Source: Stieleria mannarensis
GTDB taxonomy: Bacteria > Planctomycetota > Planctomycetia > Pirellulales > Pirellulaceae
DNA length: 64,000 bases
Assembly (NCBI RefSeq): GCF_014154935.1
Contig: NZ_JACEHH010000015.1
Coordinates: 1 to 64,000 of the forward strand
Direction: 5' to 3'
The position numbers were made by a program, and so were the translations under genes. The notes below the pieces were generated by a model that was given only the letters and a program-made list of their open reading frames with translations, had not been told where the DNA came from and searched no databases. Below, piece by piece: positions 14,970 through 24,106 of the stretch. Numbering within the stretch: the first letter of the stretch is position 1; each line of letters begins with the position of its first letter.

Positions 14970-15971
14970 TCATTCGCCCCTCGACGACTTTTCACTCAAT
15001 GGAACGTCACGAAAACGTTGGTGACAGGATTTGCAATCGGAGGTGATTTGCCGCAACCGTTGATTCAGAACGGCGGGCGGCTGCGGCGTCGTTGCCGCGT
15101 CCCACCGTCGCAGCGTCGTCTCCAGTGATCGGGCGGTTTCCTCGGAGTGACGCATGATCTGGATGAACGGATCGGATTCCTGTCGGATCGCATCGGTCCG
15201 CAGCAGTTCGCTGAAGTGCTCACGGAGCAACAGCGCTTGGTGCGGCGGATCGAGATCGGGGTGATCGGGAGGTGAGCCCCAGTCGGCGGCAGCGATTTGC
15301 TGCAGATGATGATGGGTTTGCTCCAGCGCGACCATGGCTTCTGCCATCGGCGGAACGTCGACCGTGGATTGAAAGCGGACCTCCAGAGCATCGAGCAGGG
15401 CATCGTCGATCCGATCGACGTCTCTGGCGGCGTGATACAGCCCACGATAGTGCGGGCTGGTGCCGGCCAGTTGCAGGACCTTCAGACTTTGCGACTTGGG
15501 GATCAACCCGGCGGCGACACAGGCGACGCTGGCGGCGGCAGGGCTGCGATGCTTGCCATGATGACAATGCAGATACACCGGTCCGTCCAACTGGCGGACG
15601 GCCAGGGCCAGTTCTCGCACACGCTGTTCGGGCACGCCGTCGTAGCCATGCGGCAGATGCACGTATCGCAGTCCGTGTTGGCGGGCCAGTTCAACGTCCG
15701 GTCGGGCACCGTCGACACTGATCACCGTTTTGACGCCCAATCGACGCAGTTCGCGAAATCCGGTCTCACCGGCGGGCAGGCCCCCGGAAATGACTCGGGG
15801 ATGAATCCGAATCGCATTGGGCAGGGCATCCAACGACAATCTTTCAAACGGCACGTCCTGCTGATCGCTGGCTGCTTGCGTCGGCGGCTGGCCAGCGGGA
15901 TCGGGTGACGCTCCGTCTGCCCCGCACGCGGTGGCAAATGCGGCCAGGTAAAGTAGGACAAATCGGCGCAA
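14970..15971 (-). CDS. Tyrosine-phosphatase-like domain fused to CxxCH cytochrome-like tail
   Basis: 333 residues. A signal sequence ends near Cys16 (AFATACG, a weak lipobox). Residues 50-180 resemble dual-specificity or DUF442-type phosphatases: ISGGLPAGETGFRELRRLGVKTVISVDGARPD and the P-loop HCHHGKHRS, with Cys136 and Arg142 of the C-x5-R signature. Residues ~205-333 are helical and end with SDCKSCHQRF, a c-type heme site at 313-317, as in cytochrome c'-like proteins. The combination of an exported phosphatase and a heme tail is unusual. Whether the phosphatase is active outside the cytoplasm is unknown. It is convergent with the esterase gene. Confidence 0.75.
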   Translation of the reverse strand: MRRFVLLYLAAFATACGADGASPDPAGQPPTQAASDQQDVPFERLSLDALPNAIRIHPRVISGGLPAGETGFRELRRLGVKTVISVDGARPDVELARQHGLRYVHLPHGYDGVPEQRVRELALAVRQLDGPVYLHCHHGKHRSPAAASVACVAAGLIPKSQSLKVLQLAGTSPHYRGLYHAARDVDRIDDALLDALEVRFQSTVDVPPMAEAMVALEQTHHHLQQIAAADWGSPPDHPDLDPPHQALLLREHFSELLRTDAIRQESDPFIQIMRHSEETARSLETTLRRWDAATTPQPPAVLNQRLRQITSDCKSCHQRFRDVPLSEKSSRGE

Positions 15972-16288
15972 AACAGTTTCCTTGGGGCGTCAATTGGCGA
16001 TTTCGAAAGCATGTCTTTGTACCAAGTCTGCCGCGCCGGTGTTCTGTCTCCGCAACATATTTGGCTTGGGCAGATGTTCAGTTGTCGGTGCCGATGGACA
16101 CTGCAAGAGTACGGATTCAGCCGGCATGGCGGTCGATTTGGTGAAGGCATCCAAAGCATTTCATGAACCCATCGAAGTCAAAACTTTTTACGCCATCGCC
16201 ATCGCTGCTGGCGTTAAAATGGCGGCATGGGGCGGACCGTTCTGACGGTCCGTCCGGGGCAGTTTTCAAACCACACAGGCGGGATTCA

Positions 16289-17188
16289 ATGACCGAGATC
16301 CTGATTGTTGATGACTCTCCGGTGGACCGTTTTTTCACCCGTGACCTGCTCGCCGATCAGCCGGGGTTTCGAATCGCGTTTGCCGAAGACGGGTGCCAGG
16401 CGTTGGAGGCGATGCGGCGTTCAACGCCCGACCTGGTGATCACCGACCTTGTCATGCCTGAAATGGACGGCTTGGCATTGGTGCGGGCCTCGCGACGGGA
16501 ATTCCCCGAGGTCCCGGTCGTGTTGATGACGGCTTACGGCAATGAATCACTGGCCGTCGACGCCTTGTACGAAGGGGCCGCCAGCTATGTTCCCAAGGCG
16601 AAACGCGTGGAACGGCTTCGCGAAACCGTCTACCGCGTGTTGGCTCGAGCCCACGCCAACCGCAACCGCAACAAGACGACCAAGTTTTACGGCAAGGTCG
16701 AAGCGACTTTCTACTTGGACAATGATCCCGACAAAGTCCCGGCGCTGTTGGATTATGTCCAGCAGATCATCGGCGGGTTGGAATTGAGTGACGAGACGGA
16801 ACACATTCGTGTCGGCGTGGCGTTGGAAGAGGCGTTGTTGCACTCTATCTGGCACGGCAACTTGGAATTGACCAGCGACGAACTGGACCGCTGTCGTGCC
16901 GCCGGTTGGGATCGATTCAAAGAGCTGATTTCAAAGCGTCGGTCGCAAGCGGCCTACTGTGATCGCCAGATCGTGTTGAAAGTCCACGTCACCAACAGCA
17001 CCGCCCGGTTCGTCATCTGTGACGGTGGCAGCGGAAACCAACCGCCGTCCGCCCGCGGATTCAGCCGAAAGGATTGTTTCGGAACGGGCGACGGGTTCGG
17101 GTTCGCGTTGATGAGCATGTTGATGGACAACGTCCGTTACAACGACGCCGGCAATGAATTGACGCTGATCAAGGTCAGTAAAAACTAG
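16289..17188 (+). CDS. Response regulator receiver fused to RsbW/SpoIIAB-like ATPase
   Basis: 299 residues from the ATG at 16289, where the receiver domain begins at once (MTEILIVDDSPVDRFFTRDL); an upstream in-frame start would add a non-conserved leader. The receiver has acidic pair D8-D9, phospho-acceptor D53 (VITDLVMPEMDG), T81 and K103. After a basic linker comes a GHKL/HATPase_c_2-like domain with an N-box-like stretch LEEALLHSIWHGN, a G1-like CDGGSGNQ and a G2-like GTGDGFGFALM. Such fusions suggest a phosphorylation-controlled anti-sigma kinase or switch protein. The STAS protein at 9526 is a conceivable partner, by inference only. Confidence 0.85.
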   Translation: MTEILIVDDSPVDRFFTRDLLADQPGFRIAFAEDGCQALEAMRRSTPDLVITDLVMPEMDGLALVRASRREFPEVPVVLMTAYGNESLAVDALYEGAASYVPKAKRVERLRETVYRVLARAHANRNRNKTTKFYGKVEATFYLDNDPDKVPALLDYVQQIIGGLELSDETEHIRVGVALEEALLHSIWHGNLELTSDELDRCRAAGWDRFKELISKRRSQAAYCDRQIVLKVHVTNSTARFVICDGGSGNQPPSARGFSRKDCFGTGDGFGFALMSMLMDNVRYNDAGNELTLIKVSKN

Positions 17189-17242
17189 CCAGACGGCGCC
17201 ACTTGGTACAAAGGCATTGCGAGTCGACGTGCATTCGATGCC

Positions 17243-20080
17243 CTACTCGCCTCGCAGACGCACCGCATCGATTTCTTCGTAACCAGACGTATGCTCGGTA
17301 TCGATCGTGATGCGAACGGCGTCGACGGTGAAACTGGTCAGCGGCCATGACACTTCATAGTCCACCGGTGCGCCGGGCTGACTGGGATCGGGACCGATCG
17401 GCATCACGTGGAACTGTCCGCTGACCGAGTCACGAACTTCGACCATTCGCACGAATCCGTTGCCAAACGTTTCGCGGATGATCACGCCGGAGGCGTGAAC
17501 CGGTGTGTCAAAGCCCAACGTCAGGGATTGGTCACCGCTGTTGGCGTAGCGCGGTGCCCACGCCGTGCGCGCGTCCCCATAGACGAACGTGTCCGGTTGG
17601 CCCAGGGCGTCGGCGGCCGACCAGCCGAAGGGACTGTACTGGGAACTGAAATCGATCACGGTCGATGCGTCTTGCCATAGCTCGACGACAAACGAGGAGG
17701 AGTACGCGTCCCCGGAGGCTTCTCCCCCGATCCCGTTTGCGTTTTGATCCATCAGGTTTCCGGCGACATCGCGAATCTCCGGTCCGATCGAGTAGGCGTA
17801 AACACCAAATTCGGTCTGCGTGGCGAACCGGATCTGATAGGTGTCGTCATTCAGTTGCACAACGTCATCAACCGGTATCGCTCCACCGGGACCGGTGAAC
17901 GTGACGACGTCCTCGACTGTAAAACTGTCCGGATCGATCGGTTCGTTGAACGTCACGTCGATCTGGTCGATCGGACCGGAGTGTGTGCTGTCCGGAGCGG
18001 TCGCGATGACCCGCGGCCCGGTCGTATCGGGAGCGACCACGCCGCGCAAACGCACCGAATCAATTTCCTCGTACGTCAACGCGTGGTTGGTGTCGATCGT
18101 GATCCGCAAGGCATCGACGTCGTAAACGGTCATCGCCCAGGAGACGACGTAATCGACGGGCGTGCCGGGTTGGCTATCGTCGACCTCCGTTGAAACGACG
18201 TGGAACGTTCCCGTTTCGCTGTCCCGGGCTTCCACCATTCGCACGAACCCGTTGCCATAGGTTTCGCGAATGATTGCCCCGGTCGACCGCACCGGCGTCG
18301 CGAACGCGACCGTCAAGTGTTCCGTGGTTCCATTGGCTGAACGCGGGGCCCATGCGGTGCGGCTGTCGGCATAGACCAACGTGTCCGGCGACCCCAGCGT
18401 CTGTTCGGCCGACCAGGACGTCGCACTGTACTGCGAACTGAAATCGACGACCGAACTCGCATTTTGCCAGAGTTCCAGATCGAACGAGAATTCGGCCGTG
18501 TCGGCAGACGGATCGCCCGCGATGCCGTCGCCGTTCTGATCCATCGCGTTGCCGGCCAGATCAAAAACATCGGGCCCCAGGACCAGTGAATACCTGCCCC
18601 ACGTGGTCTGGGATGCGAAATCGATGCGAGAGACCGTCGGGGAAAGCGACTCGATTGCGTCGACCGCGATCGGTCCGCTTGGACCCTCAAAGGTCACGAC
18701 ATCGGCCAACGTAAAACTCTGGGCGTCGATCGGTTCATTGAACGTCACTTCCACATGATCGACCGGCCCGGGATGCCCGGCGTCGGGTGACCAGCCGATC
18801 ACGCGCGGACCGGTGAGGTCCGGCGGCACGACGCCACGCAATCGCACCGAATCAATCTCCTCGAATGTCAGGGAATGATCCGTATCGATGGTGATTCGAA
18901 CCGCATCGACCAGGTAGCTGGTCGTCGGCCAGGCGACGTTGTGATCGACCGGCGTTCCAGGTTGGCTGTCGTCCGGTGCGTCGGAAACCAGATGGAACAG
19001 GCCCGTGTCGGCGTCACGAACGTGAACCGACCGGACAAACCCGTTGCCAAAGGTTTCACGGATGATCACACCGCTGGCTTGAACCGGCGTCGCAAACCCG
19101 ACCGTCAACGTTTCGCTGGTGCCGTTGGCCGTGCGCGGCGCCCAGGACTGGCGTGAATCGCCGTAAACAAATGTGTCGCTCGGGCCCAACGCTTGCTCGG
19201 CCGACCACGACGTCGGACTGTACTGGGAACTGAAGTCGATCACCGAATCGGCAAACTGCCACAACTCGACGGCAAATTGCACGGTGTAGGAATCGTCCAG
19301 TGGCTCGCCGTCGATTTCATCCTGATCCTGATTCATCGGGCGGCCATCCAGATCCAGCAGGTCGGGGCCGATCAGCAGCGAGTAATCACCGTATGCGTCC
19401 TGCGGCGGGAACAGGATTTCATAGTGTGTGCTGGTCAAACGATTGACCGCGGTGGCCTGGATCGCACCGTCGGGGCCATCGAAACTTAACACGTCGTCCA
19501 GCGTGAAGGTTCCATCGAGAAGCGGTTCGTCAAACGTCAACTCCACTCGGTCGACCGGACCGTTGACGCCGCCACGGAGCGAAGAGTCCAGGATCCGAGC
19601 GCCATCGGTGTCCGGAACGGTCACGCCACGCAACTGAACCGCATCGATTTCTTCATAGGCGTCAAGGTTGTGATTGGTGTCGATGGTGATCCGAAGCGCA
19701 TCGACGCCGAAAGTGGTTTGTGGCCAGGTGACCAGGAAATCAAAGGGGACGTCAGGGGCACTGGTGTCTTGCGGTTGAGCGACGGTGACAAATTCTCCCG
19801 TCGTCGCGTTACGGGCTTCGATGGTTCGGACAAATCCGTTGCCAAACGTTTCGCGAATCACAACGCCGCTGGCCAGCAACGGCTCGGCGAATCCGACCGT
19901 CAAGAACTCTTCCGTCCCATTCTCCGATCGCGGTGCCCAAGCGGTTTGCAGATCCCCGTAGCTGAACGTGTTCGGAGCACCGAGTGCCTGGGCGGCCGCC
20001 CATGCCGTCGTCGTGTACTGCGAACTGAAATCGATCACTTCGTCGGCGTACAGCCACTTTTGAAGCGTGAATTGAATCTC
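17243..20080 (-). repeat. Four tandem ~792-795 bp coding repeats in the subtilase gene
   Basis: A marker GAACTGAAATCGA or a one-base variant recurs at 17643, 18435, 19227 and 20022, spaced 792, 792 and 795 bases. The repeats encode the paired Ig-like and discoidin-like modules. They remain recognisable in DNA, so they are recently duplicated or homogenised. Confidence 0.85.
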
Positions 20081-22126
20081 GAATCGATCCTCGTCCGCCT
20101 CGCCACCGATCCCGTCTTGGTCCTGATCGAGCAAATTACCGGCCGGGTCGGTGATCGCACCGCCAACGGTCAGGCGGTACGTCCCAAGAACATCCTGCGT
20201 CGGGAACGCGATGTCGAACTCTGTCGGTGAAACAGTCTCGATGTCGGAAACGATGATCGGACCGCCAGGCCCGACAAACTCGCTGATGCGATCGGTCGTG
20301 AACGACTCGGCCGCGATCGGTTCGTCGAACGTGACACGGACGCGGTCAACCGGACCTTCCACGGCATCGTCCGGAGAAGCCGCAACGACGAATGGGCCGA
20401 CCGTATCGGGCACGATCGTGAAGGTTGCGAGAAATCGGTCTGCAACGGACTCGCCGTTGATGCCGTTGACGTTTTGATCCATCGGGTTTCCAAACGGATC
20501 GAGTATCGCCGGGCCGAAGGTCATCGCGTAGTCCCCCAGCGCCGTCTGCGCCGGGAACGTGATTTCAAATTCGCGTCCGGCGGATCCGGCGATCGGCGTG
20601 ACGGTCGTGACCGTGATTTCACCAAGCGGCCCTTGGAATGCGACGATGTCCTGGGGTGTGAACGTGGCCGTATCGACGCGTTCATCGAAGCGGACGCGAA
20701 TCCGGTCTTGCGCCTTCATCACATCGCCGCTGGGCACCTGTGCGATCACCGCCGGACCCGTTTCATCGGGTGCAACCGCGGCGGCGGCGTTCAGCCGTCC
20801 GCCGGTCGTGGTGCGAGAATCGAGCGCGGCGACGGGATCGACCGTGTCGAAAAGTCGATCACGGATCTGTGCGTAAGACCAATCGGGATGTTGGCTCCGC
20901 AACAGTGCGACGGCGCCGGCGACATGCGGCGTCGCCATCGACGTTCCGTTGAAGGTGCTGTAGGTGTTGTTGCGCGTCGTACTGTAGATGCCCACGCCGG
21001 GCGCCCCCAGGTCGACTTGGGTTGCGCCGAAATTGGAGAACGACGCCAACGCGTCGTCATGATCGGTTGCCGCGACGGCGATCAGATTGCCATGGGGAAA
21101 ACTGGCCGGATAGAACGGCCGCGAGTCGTTGTTGTCGCCCACTTGGTCTGCCCCACCGTTGCCGGCCGCGGCGACCACGACATGATCGGCTAGCCGTGCG
21201 TATTCGATGGCGTCGGCGAGTGCCTGAGATGCGGTGCCGTTGAATCCCCAGCTGTGGTTGGAAATCGTCGCGCCGTTGTCGACCGCGTACTCGATAGCGT
21301 TCACCGCGGCGGCGATCGAACCGCTGCCGGAGGCACTCAGGAATTTGACCGCCATGATCTGGACGTTCCAACTGACACCGGCCACACCGACCCCGTTGTC
21401 CGCCACCGCACCGATCGTCCCCGCCACGTGCGTTCCGTGGTTGTGATCGTCCATCGGATCACCGTCACCGGAAACGAAGTCGTAGCCGTGAACATCATCA
21501 ACAAAGCCGTTTCCGTCATTGTCGATCCCGTCGCCGGGGATTTCACCCGGGTTGGACCACATGTTGGCCGCCAAATCGGGATGCAGGTAATCGACGCCGG
21601 TGTCAATGACGGCGACCAGCGTCCCCGCATCGCCTGTCGTGACGTCCCACGCTTCGGTCGCATCGATGTCGACATCGGCAATGCCACCGGTTTGCCCGGT
21701 ATTGTGAAGTCCCCAAAGCCGATCAAAGTCAGGGTCGTTGGGGATCGCCGAAAGCTGGATCTCGTAATTCGGTTCGGCATAGAGAACGCCGGGGTGATGC
21801 CGATAAAACTCCAGCGACTGATCGACGTCCAACCCTTGAGGAAGCTCGACTTGCCGGAGTCCCGGCACGGACGAAAACTGGGTGATCGGATTGCTTGACG
21901 CATTCGCGGCGCCGGCATGGTACCGCACCAGCACACTGGCGGAATCAAACCCCGCCGTGTCGATGTCCGGCAAAGACGTCTCGAATGCCAGGGCGGCGTC
22001 CAACAGGTGACGTGCCTCCAGGATCTCTAGCCGTTGCCTTCGGGACCGCACTCTTCGGCGCTGCTGTCTTTGGCACCGCGTCCGATGATCGATGCTTGGT
22101 TTGCGACTTCGTCGTAGAGTTCCCAT
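17243..22126 (-). CDS. Giant exported subtilisin-like protease with tandem Ig-like/discoidin-like repeats
   Basis: 1627 residues from the ATG at 22126, chosen because GAGG lies about 10 bases upstream; a TTG further upstream is weaker. The N-terminus is Arg-rich and contains RRQRLEILEARHLLDA, a variant of the planctomycete LEPR-xLL sorting segment. The S8 triad is visible: Asp in VIDTGVD (~175), His in HNHGTHVAG (~230), Ser in GTSMATPHVAG (~396). From ~440 on, five Ig-like modules (GPVDRVRVTFDEPI-type) alternate with four copies of a second module (IDFSSQY...FGNGFVR...RITIDTNH...EEIDAVRLRG). Ig-like modules end in Asp-rich MDQNGDGI-type loops, probably calcium sites. It is likely a cell-surface or secreted protease. 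Confidence 0.9.
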   Translation of the reverse strand: MGTLRRSRKPSIDHRTRCQRQQRRRVRSRRQRLEILEARHLLDAALAFETSLPDIDTAGFDSASVLVRYHAGAANASSNPITQFSSVPGLRQVELPQGLDVDQSLEFYRHHPGVLYAEPNYEIQLSAIPNDPDFDRLWGLHNTGQTGGIADVDIDATEAWDVTTGDAGTLVAVIDTGVDYLHPDLAANMWSNPGEIPGDGIDNDGNGFVDDVHGYDFVSGDGDPMDDHNHGTHVAGTIGAVADNGVGVAGVSWNVQIMAVKFLSASGSGSIAAAVNAIEYAVDNGATISNHSWGFNGTASQALADAIEYARLADHVVVAAAGNGGADQVGDNNDSRPFYPASFPHGNLIAVAATDHDDALASFSNFGATQVDLGAPGVGIYSTTRNNTYSTFNGTSMATPHVAGAVALLRSQHPDWSYAQIRDRLFDTVDPVAALDSRTTTGGRLNAAAAVAPDETGPAVIAQVPSGDVMKAQDRIRVRFDERVDTATFTPQDIVAFQGPLGEITVTTVTPIAGSAGREFEITFPAQTALGDYAMTFGPAILDPFGNPMDQNVNGINGESVADRFLATFTIVPDTVGPFVVAASPDDAVEGPVDRVRVTFDEPIAAESFTTDRISEFVGPGGPIIVSDIETVSPTEFDIAFPTQDVLGTYRLTVGGAITDPAGNLLDQDQDGIGGEADEDRFEIQFTLQKWLYADEVIDFSSQYTTTAWAAAQALGAPNTFSYGDLQTAWAPRSENGTEEFLTVGFAEPLLASGVVIRETFGNGFVRTIEARNATTGEFVTVAQPQDTSAPDVPFDFLVTWPQTTFGVDALRITIDTNHNLDAYEEIDAVQLRGVTVPDTDGARILDSSLRGGVNGPVDRVELTFDEPLLDGTFTLDDVLSFDGPDGAIQATAVNRLTSTHYEILFPPQDAYGDYSLLIGPDLLDLDGRPMNQDQDEIDGEPLDDSYTVQFAVELWQFADSVIDFSSQYSPTSWSAEQALGPSDTFVYGDSRQSWAPRTANGTSETLTVGFATPVQASGVIIRETFGNGFVRSVHVRDADTGLFHLVSDAPDDSQPGTPVDHNVAWPTTSYLVDAVRITIDTDHSLTFEEIDSVRLRGVVPPDLTGPRVIGWSPDAGHPGPVDHVEVTFNEPIDAQSFTLADVVTFEGPSGPIAVDAIESLSPTVSRIDFASQTTWGRYSLVLGPDVFDLAGNAMDQNGDGIAGDPSADTAEFSFDLELWQNASSVVDFSSQYSATSWSAEQTLGSPDTLVYADSRTAWAPRSANGTTEHLTVAFATPVRSTGAIIRETYGNGFVRMVEARDSETGTFHVVSTEVDDSQPGTPVDYVVSWAMTVYDVDALRITIDTNHALTYEEIDSVRLRGVVAPDTTGPRVIATAPDSTHSGPIDQIDVTFNEPIDPDSFTVEDVVTFTGPGGAIPVDDVVQLNDDTYQIRFATQTEFGVYAYSIGPEIRDVAGNLMDQNANGIGGEASGDAYSSSFVVELWQDASTVIDFSSQYSPFGWSAADALGQPDTFVYGDARTAWAPRYANSGDQSLTLGFDTPVHASGVIIRETFGNGFVRMVEVRDSVSGQFHVMPIGPDPSQPGAPVDYEVSWPLTSFTVDAVRITIDTEHTSGYEEIDAVRLRGE

Positions 22127-22306
22127 TTCAACCTGCCTCGCTGATCGACACGAACCCAAAAACCACTCCGGTCAATAACGAGTTTAGTCGCTGCGGGGTT
22201 GTTCATCGGAACTCCACGGAGCCTCAGCGGGGATTGGTAAAACTTTAGTGTCGCGGAATTGACGGGTGATCGGTCGACTGTGCGGGATGCGAGCGACAGG
22301 CGTGAT

Positions 22307-22336
22307 CATCCGTGGGTCCGCCCTGCCATCCGTGGG
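22307..22336 (+). repeat. Double CATCCGTGGG element, copy 1
   Basis: Two copies of ATCCGTGGG separated by about ten bases (TCCGCCCTGCC-type spacer). Related copies are at 54646-54675 and, inverted, at 63810-63838. Confidence 0.65.
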
Positions 22337-22420
22337 CCTTGTTTCCCGTCTACACTGCAAACGCTCCCGTTCTTTCTGCGACGCGTCAACTCTTCACCAG
22401 AAACTGTTCTCCTGGGAGTG

Positions 22421-22444
22421 CCACGCTCTGGCGAGCGTAGCTAC
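22421..22444 (+). repeat. REP-like half-element (CCACGCTCTGGCGAGCGTAG type)
   Basis: The 24-bp sequence matches, with few mismatches, both arms of the palindrome at 32223-32284. Here it occurs as a single arm upstream of the SDR gene. Confidence 0.6.
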
Positions 22445-22483
22445 CTCCGTCCTCCTGCTTTTTGCCCACAGCGCACGTATCCC

Positions 22484-24010
22484 ATGAACTCATTGACCAT
22501 TCTTGTGTGTGGAGCGACCGGGTACGTCGGTGGACGTCTGGTTCGGATGTTGTTGGACGAGGGGCACACGGTGCGTTGTCTGGTCCGAAACAAAGAAAAA
22601 CTGACCAAATTCAGCTGGCGCGACAACGCCCGACTGCAAGTCCACGAAGGCGACCTGCAAGACCCTGAGGCGATTGCAGCGGCGGTCGAGGGAATCGATG
22701 TGGCGTACTACTTGGTGCACAGCATGATCGCCGCCAGTGACAAGTACGCACAGCGCGACCGTGAACTGGCTGAAAACTTCGTTGCGGCGGTCGACCAATC
22801 GCCCTGCCGCCAAATCGTCTATTTGGGAGGGCTGGGGGAACTCGGCCCCGATCTAAGCCGCCACCTGAGAAGCCGGCGTGAAGTGGCCGAGATCTTGCGA
22901 ACCAGCACGGTGCCGGTCACCGTACTGCGTGCCGCGATGATCATCGGTTCCGGCTCGGCATCGTTCGAGATCTTGCGTTATCTGGTCGAACGACTGCCGA
23001 TCATGGTGACGCCCAAATGGGTCAACACCGAAACTCAGCCGATCGCGATTCGTGACGTCTTGCGTTATTTGGTCGAGTGTATCGGTGTGCCCGAGACCCG
23101 TGGCAAGACGCTCGACATCGGCGGGTTGGATGTGATGACCTATCGCGAATTGATGCAAGCGATGGCCCAGGCGATCGAATTGCCGCGGCGCGTGATCGTT
23201 CCGGTTCCCGTGTTGACGCCGCGATTGAGTTCGCTGTGGATTTCGTTGGTCACCCCGGTCGGCAGCGAGATCGGGCGACCGCTCGCCGAAGGGCTACGCA
23301 ATCGCACCGTGTGCCGAAACGAATTGGCCAGGGAACTGATGCCGGGAACACTCTTCGATGTGAAACAAGCCCTCGACGCCGCACTGGGAAAGATCGAGAA
23401 CCACGACATCGAAACACGCTGGTCGACTGCCGGGGTGATGCCGGGCGATCCCGATTGGGCCGGCGGAACGACCAAAACGGACGAGCGTTCGGTCGTCGTC
23501 AACGCCACCGTCGAACAAGTCTTTGCCGTGATCGAACAGATCGGAGGCGGACATGGTTACTGGGGTGCCGGCTGGCTGTGGCGGGTCCGCGGCTGGATGG
23601 ATCAACTGGTCGGCGGACCGGGGCTGCGACGTGGACGTCGACACCCGGACGAACTTCATTTCGGTGAAGCGGTGGATTTTTGGCGGGTGACGGCTCATCA
23701 ACCCAACCAACGGCTGCGTTTGAGGGCGGAAATGAAACTTCCCGGGGACGCCGAACTCGATTTCCAGGTGAGCTCCATTGATGATCAATCGACTCGCGTC
23801 ACCATGACCGCTCGGTTTCGTCCCAGCGGTTTACTGGGATTGGCCTATTGGTACGCCGTCCTGCCGCTGCACGGGTTGGTGTTCCCCGTCATGCTGCGTG
23901 GCATCAAACGTGACGCCGAAGTGTGTCATGACGTCACGAATCATCGTGATCCAGCCTCGCCGGCAGTGACGGATCGTGCGGGTATTGTGGTTGGCGACGA
24001 CAAAATGTAG
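22484..24010 (+). CDS. NAD(P)-binding SDR-type protein with C-terminal DUF2867/SRPBCC-like domain
   Basis: 508 residues from the ATG at 22484, where the Rossmann fold begins directly (MNSLTILVCGATGYVGGRLV); the frame is open upstream but that part is not protein-like. Residues 1-290 are an atypical or extended SDR domain (GATGYVG, VAYYLVHSM, QIVYLGGLGE, VTVLRAAMIIG). Residues ~330-490 match the DUF2867 pattern (DPDWAGGTTKTDERSVVVNA, GYWGAGWLWRVRGWMDQLVG, FWRVTAHQPNQRLRLRAEMK), a StAR-like lipid-binding fold. The function of such COG0702-DUF2867 fusions is not settled; membrane-lipid or quinone chemistry is plausible. Confidence 0.87.
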   Translation: MNSLTILVCGATGYVGGRLVRMLLDEGHTVRCLVRNKEKLTKFSWRDNARLQVHEGDLQDPEAIAAAVEGIDVAYYLVHSMIAASDKYAQRDRELAENFVAAVDQSPCRQIVYLGGLGELGPDLSRHLRSRREVAEILRTSTVPVTVLRAAMIIGSGSASFEILRYLVERLPIMVTPKWVNTETQPIAIRDVLRYLVECIGVPETRGKTLDIGGLDVMTYRELMQAMAQAIELPRRVIVPVPVLTPRLSSLWISLVTPVGSEIGRPLAEGLRNRTVCRNELARELMPGTLFDVKQALDAALGKIENHDIETRWSTAGVMPGDPDWAGGTTKTDERSVVVNATVEQVFAVIEQIGGGHGYWGAGWLWRVRGWMDQLVGGPGLRRGRRHPDELHFGEAVDFWRVTAHQPNQRLRLRAEMKLPGDAELDFQVSSIDDQSTRVTMTARFRPSGLLGLAYWYAVLPLHGLVFPVMLRGIKRDAEVCHDVTNHRDPASPAVTDRAGIVVGDDKM

Positions 24011-24106
24011 GGGATGGGGATTCAGTGAGCCCCTCGGACAATGTGTCATGTGAATGGGTGTGCGTTTTCCGAAGATTGCAATCCATCGACGGAACATTTC
24101 TCACGG

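Larger units (their letters stand above)
22127..22483. other. Divergent intergenic region with two dispersed repeats
   Basis: It separates the minus-strand subtilase from the plus-strand SDR gene and holds the promoters of both. Two repeat copies lie here, listed separately: a double ATCCGTGGG element at 22307-22336 and a half-palindrome at 22421-22444. No gene was seen. Confidence 0.5.
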
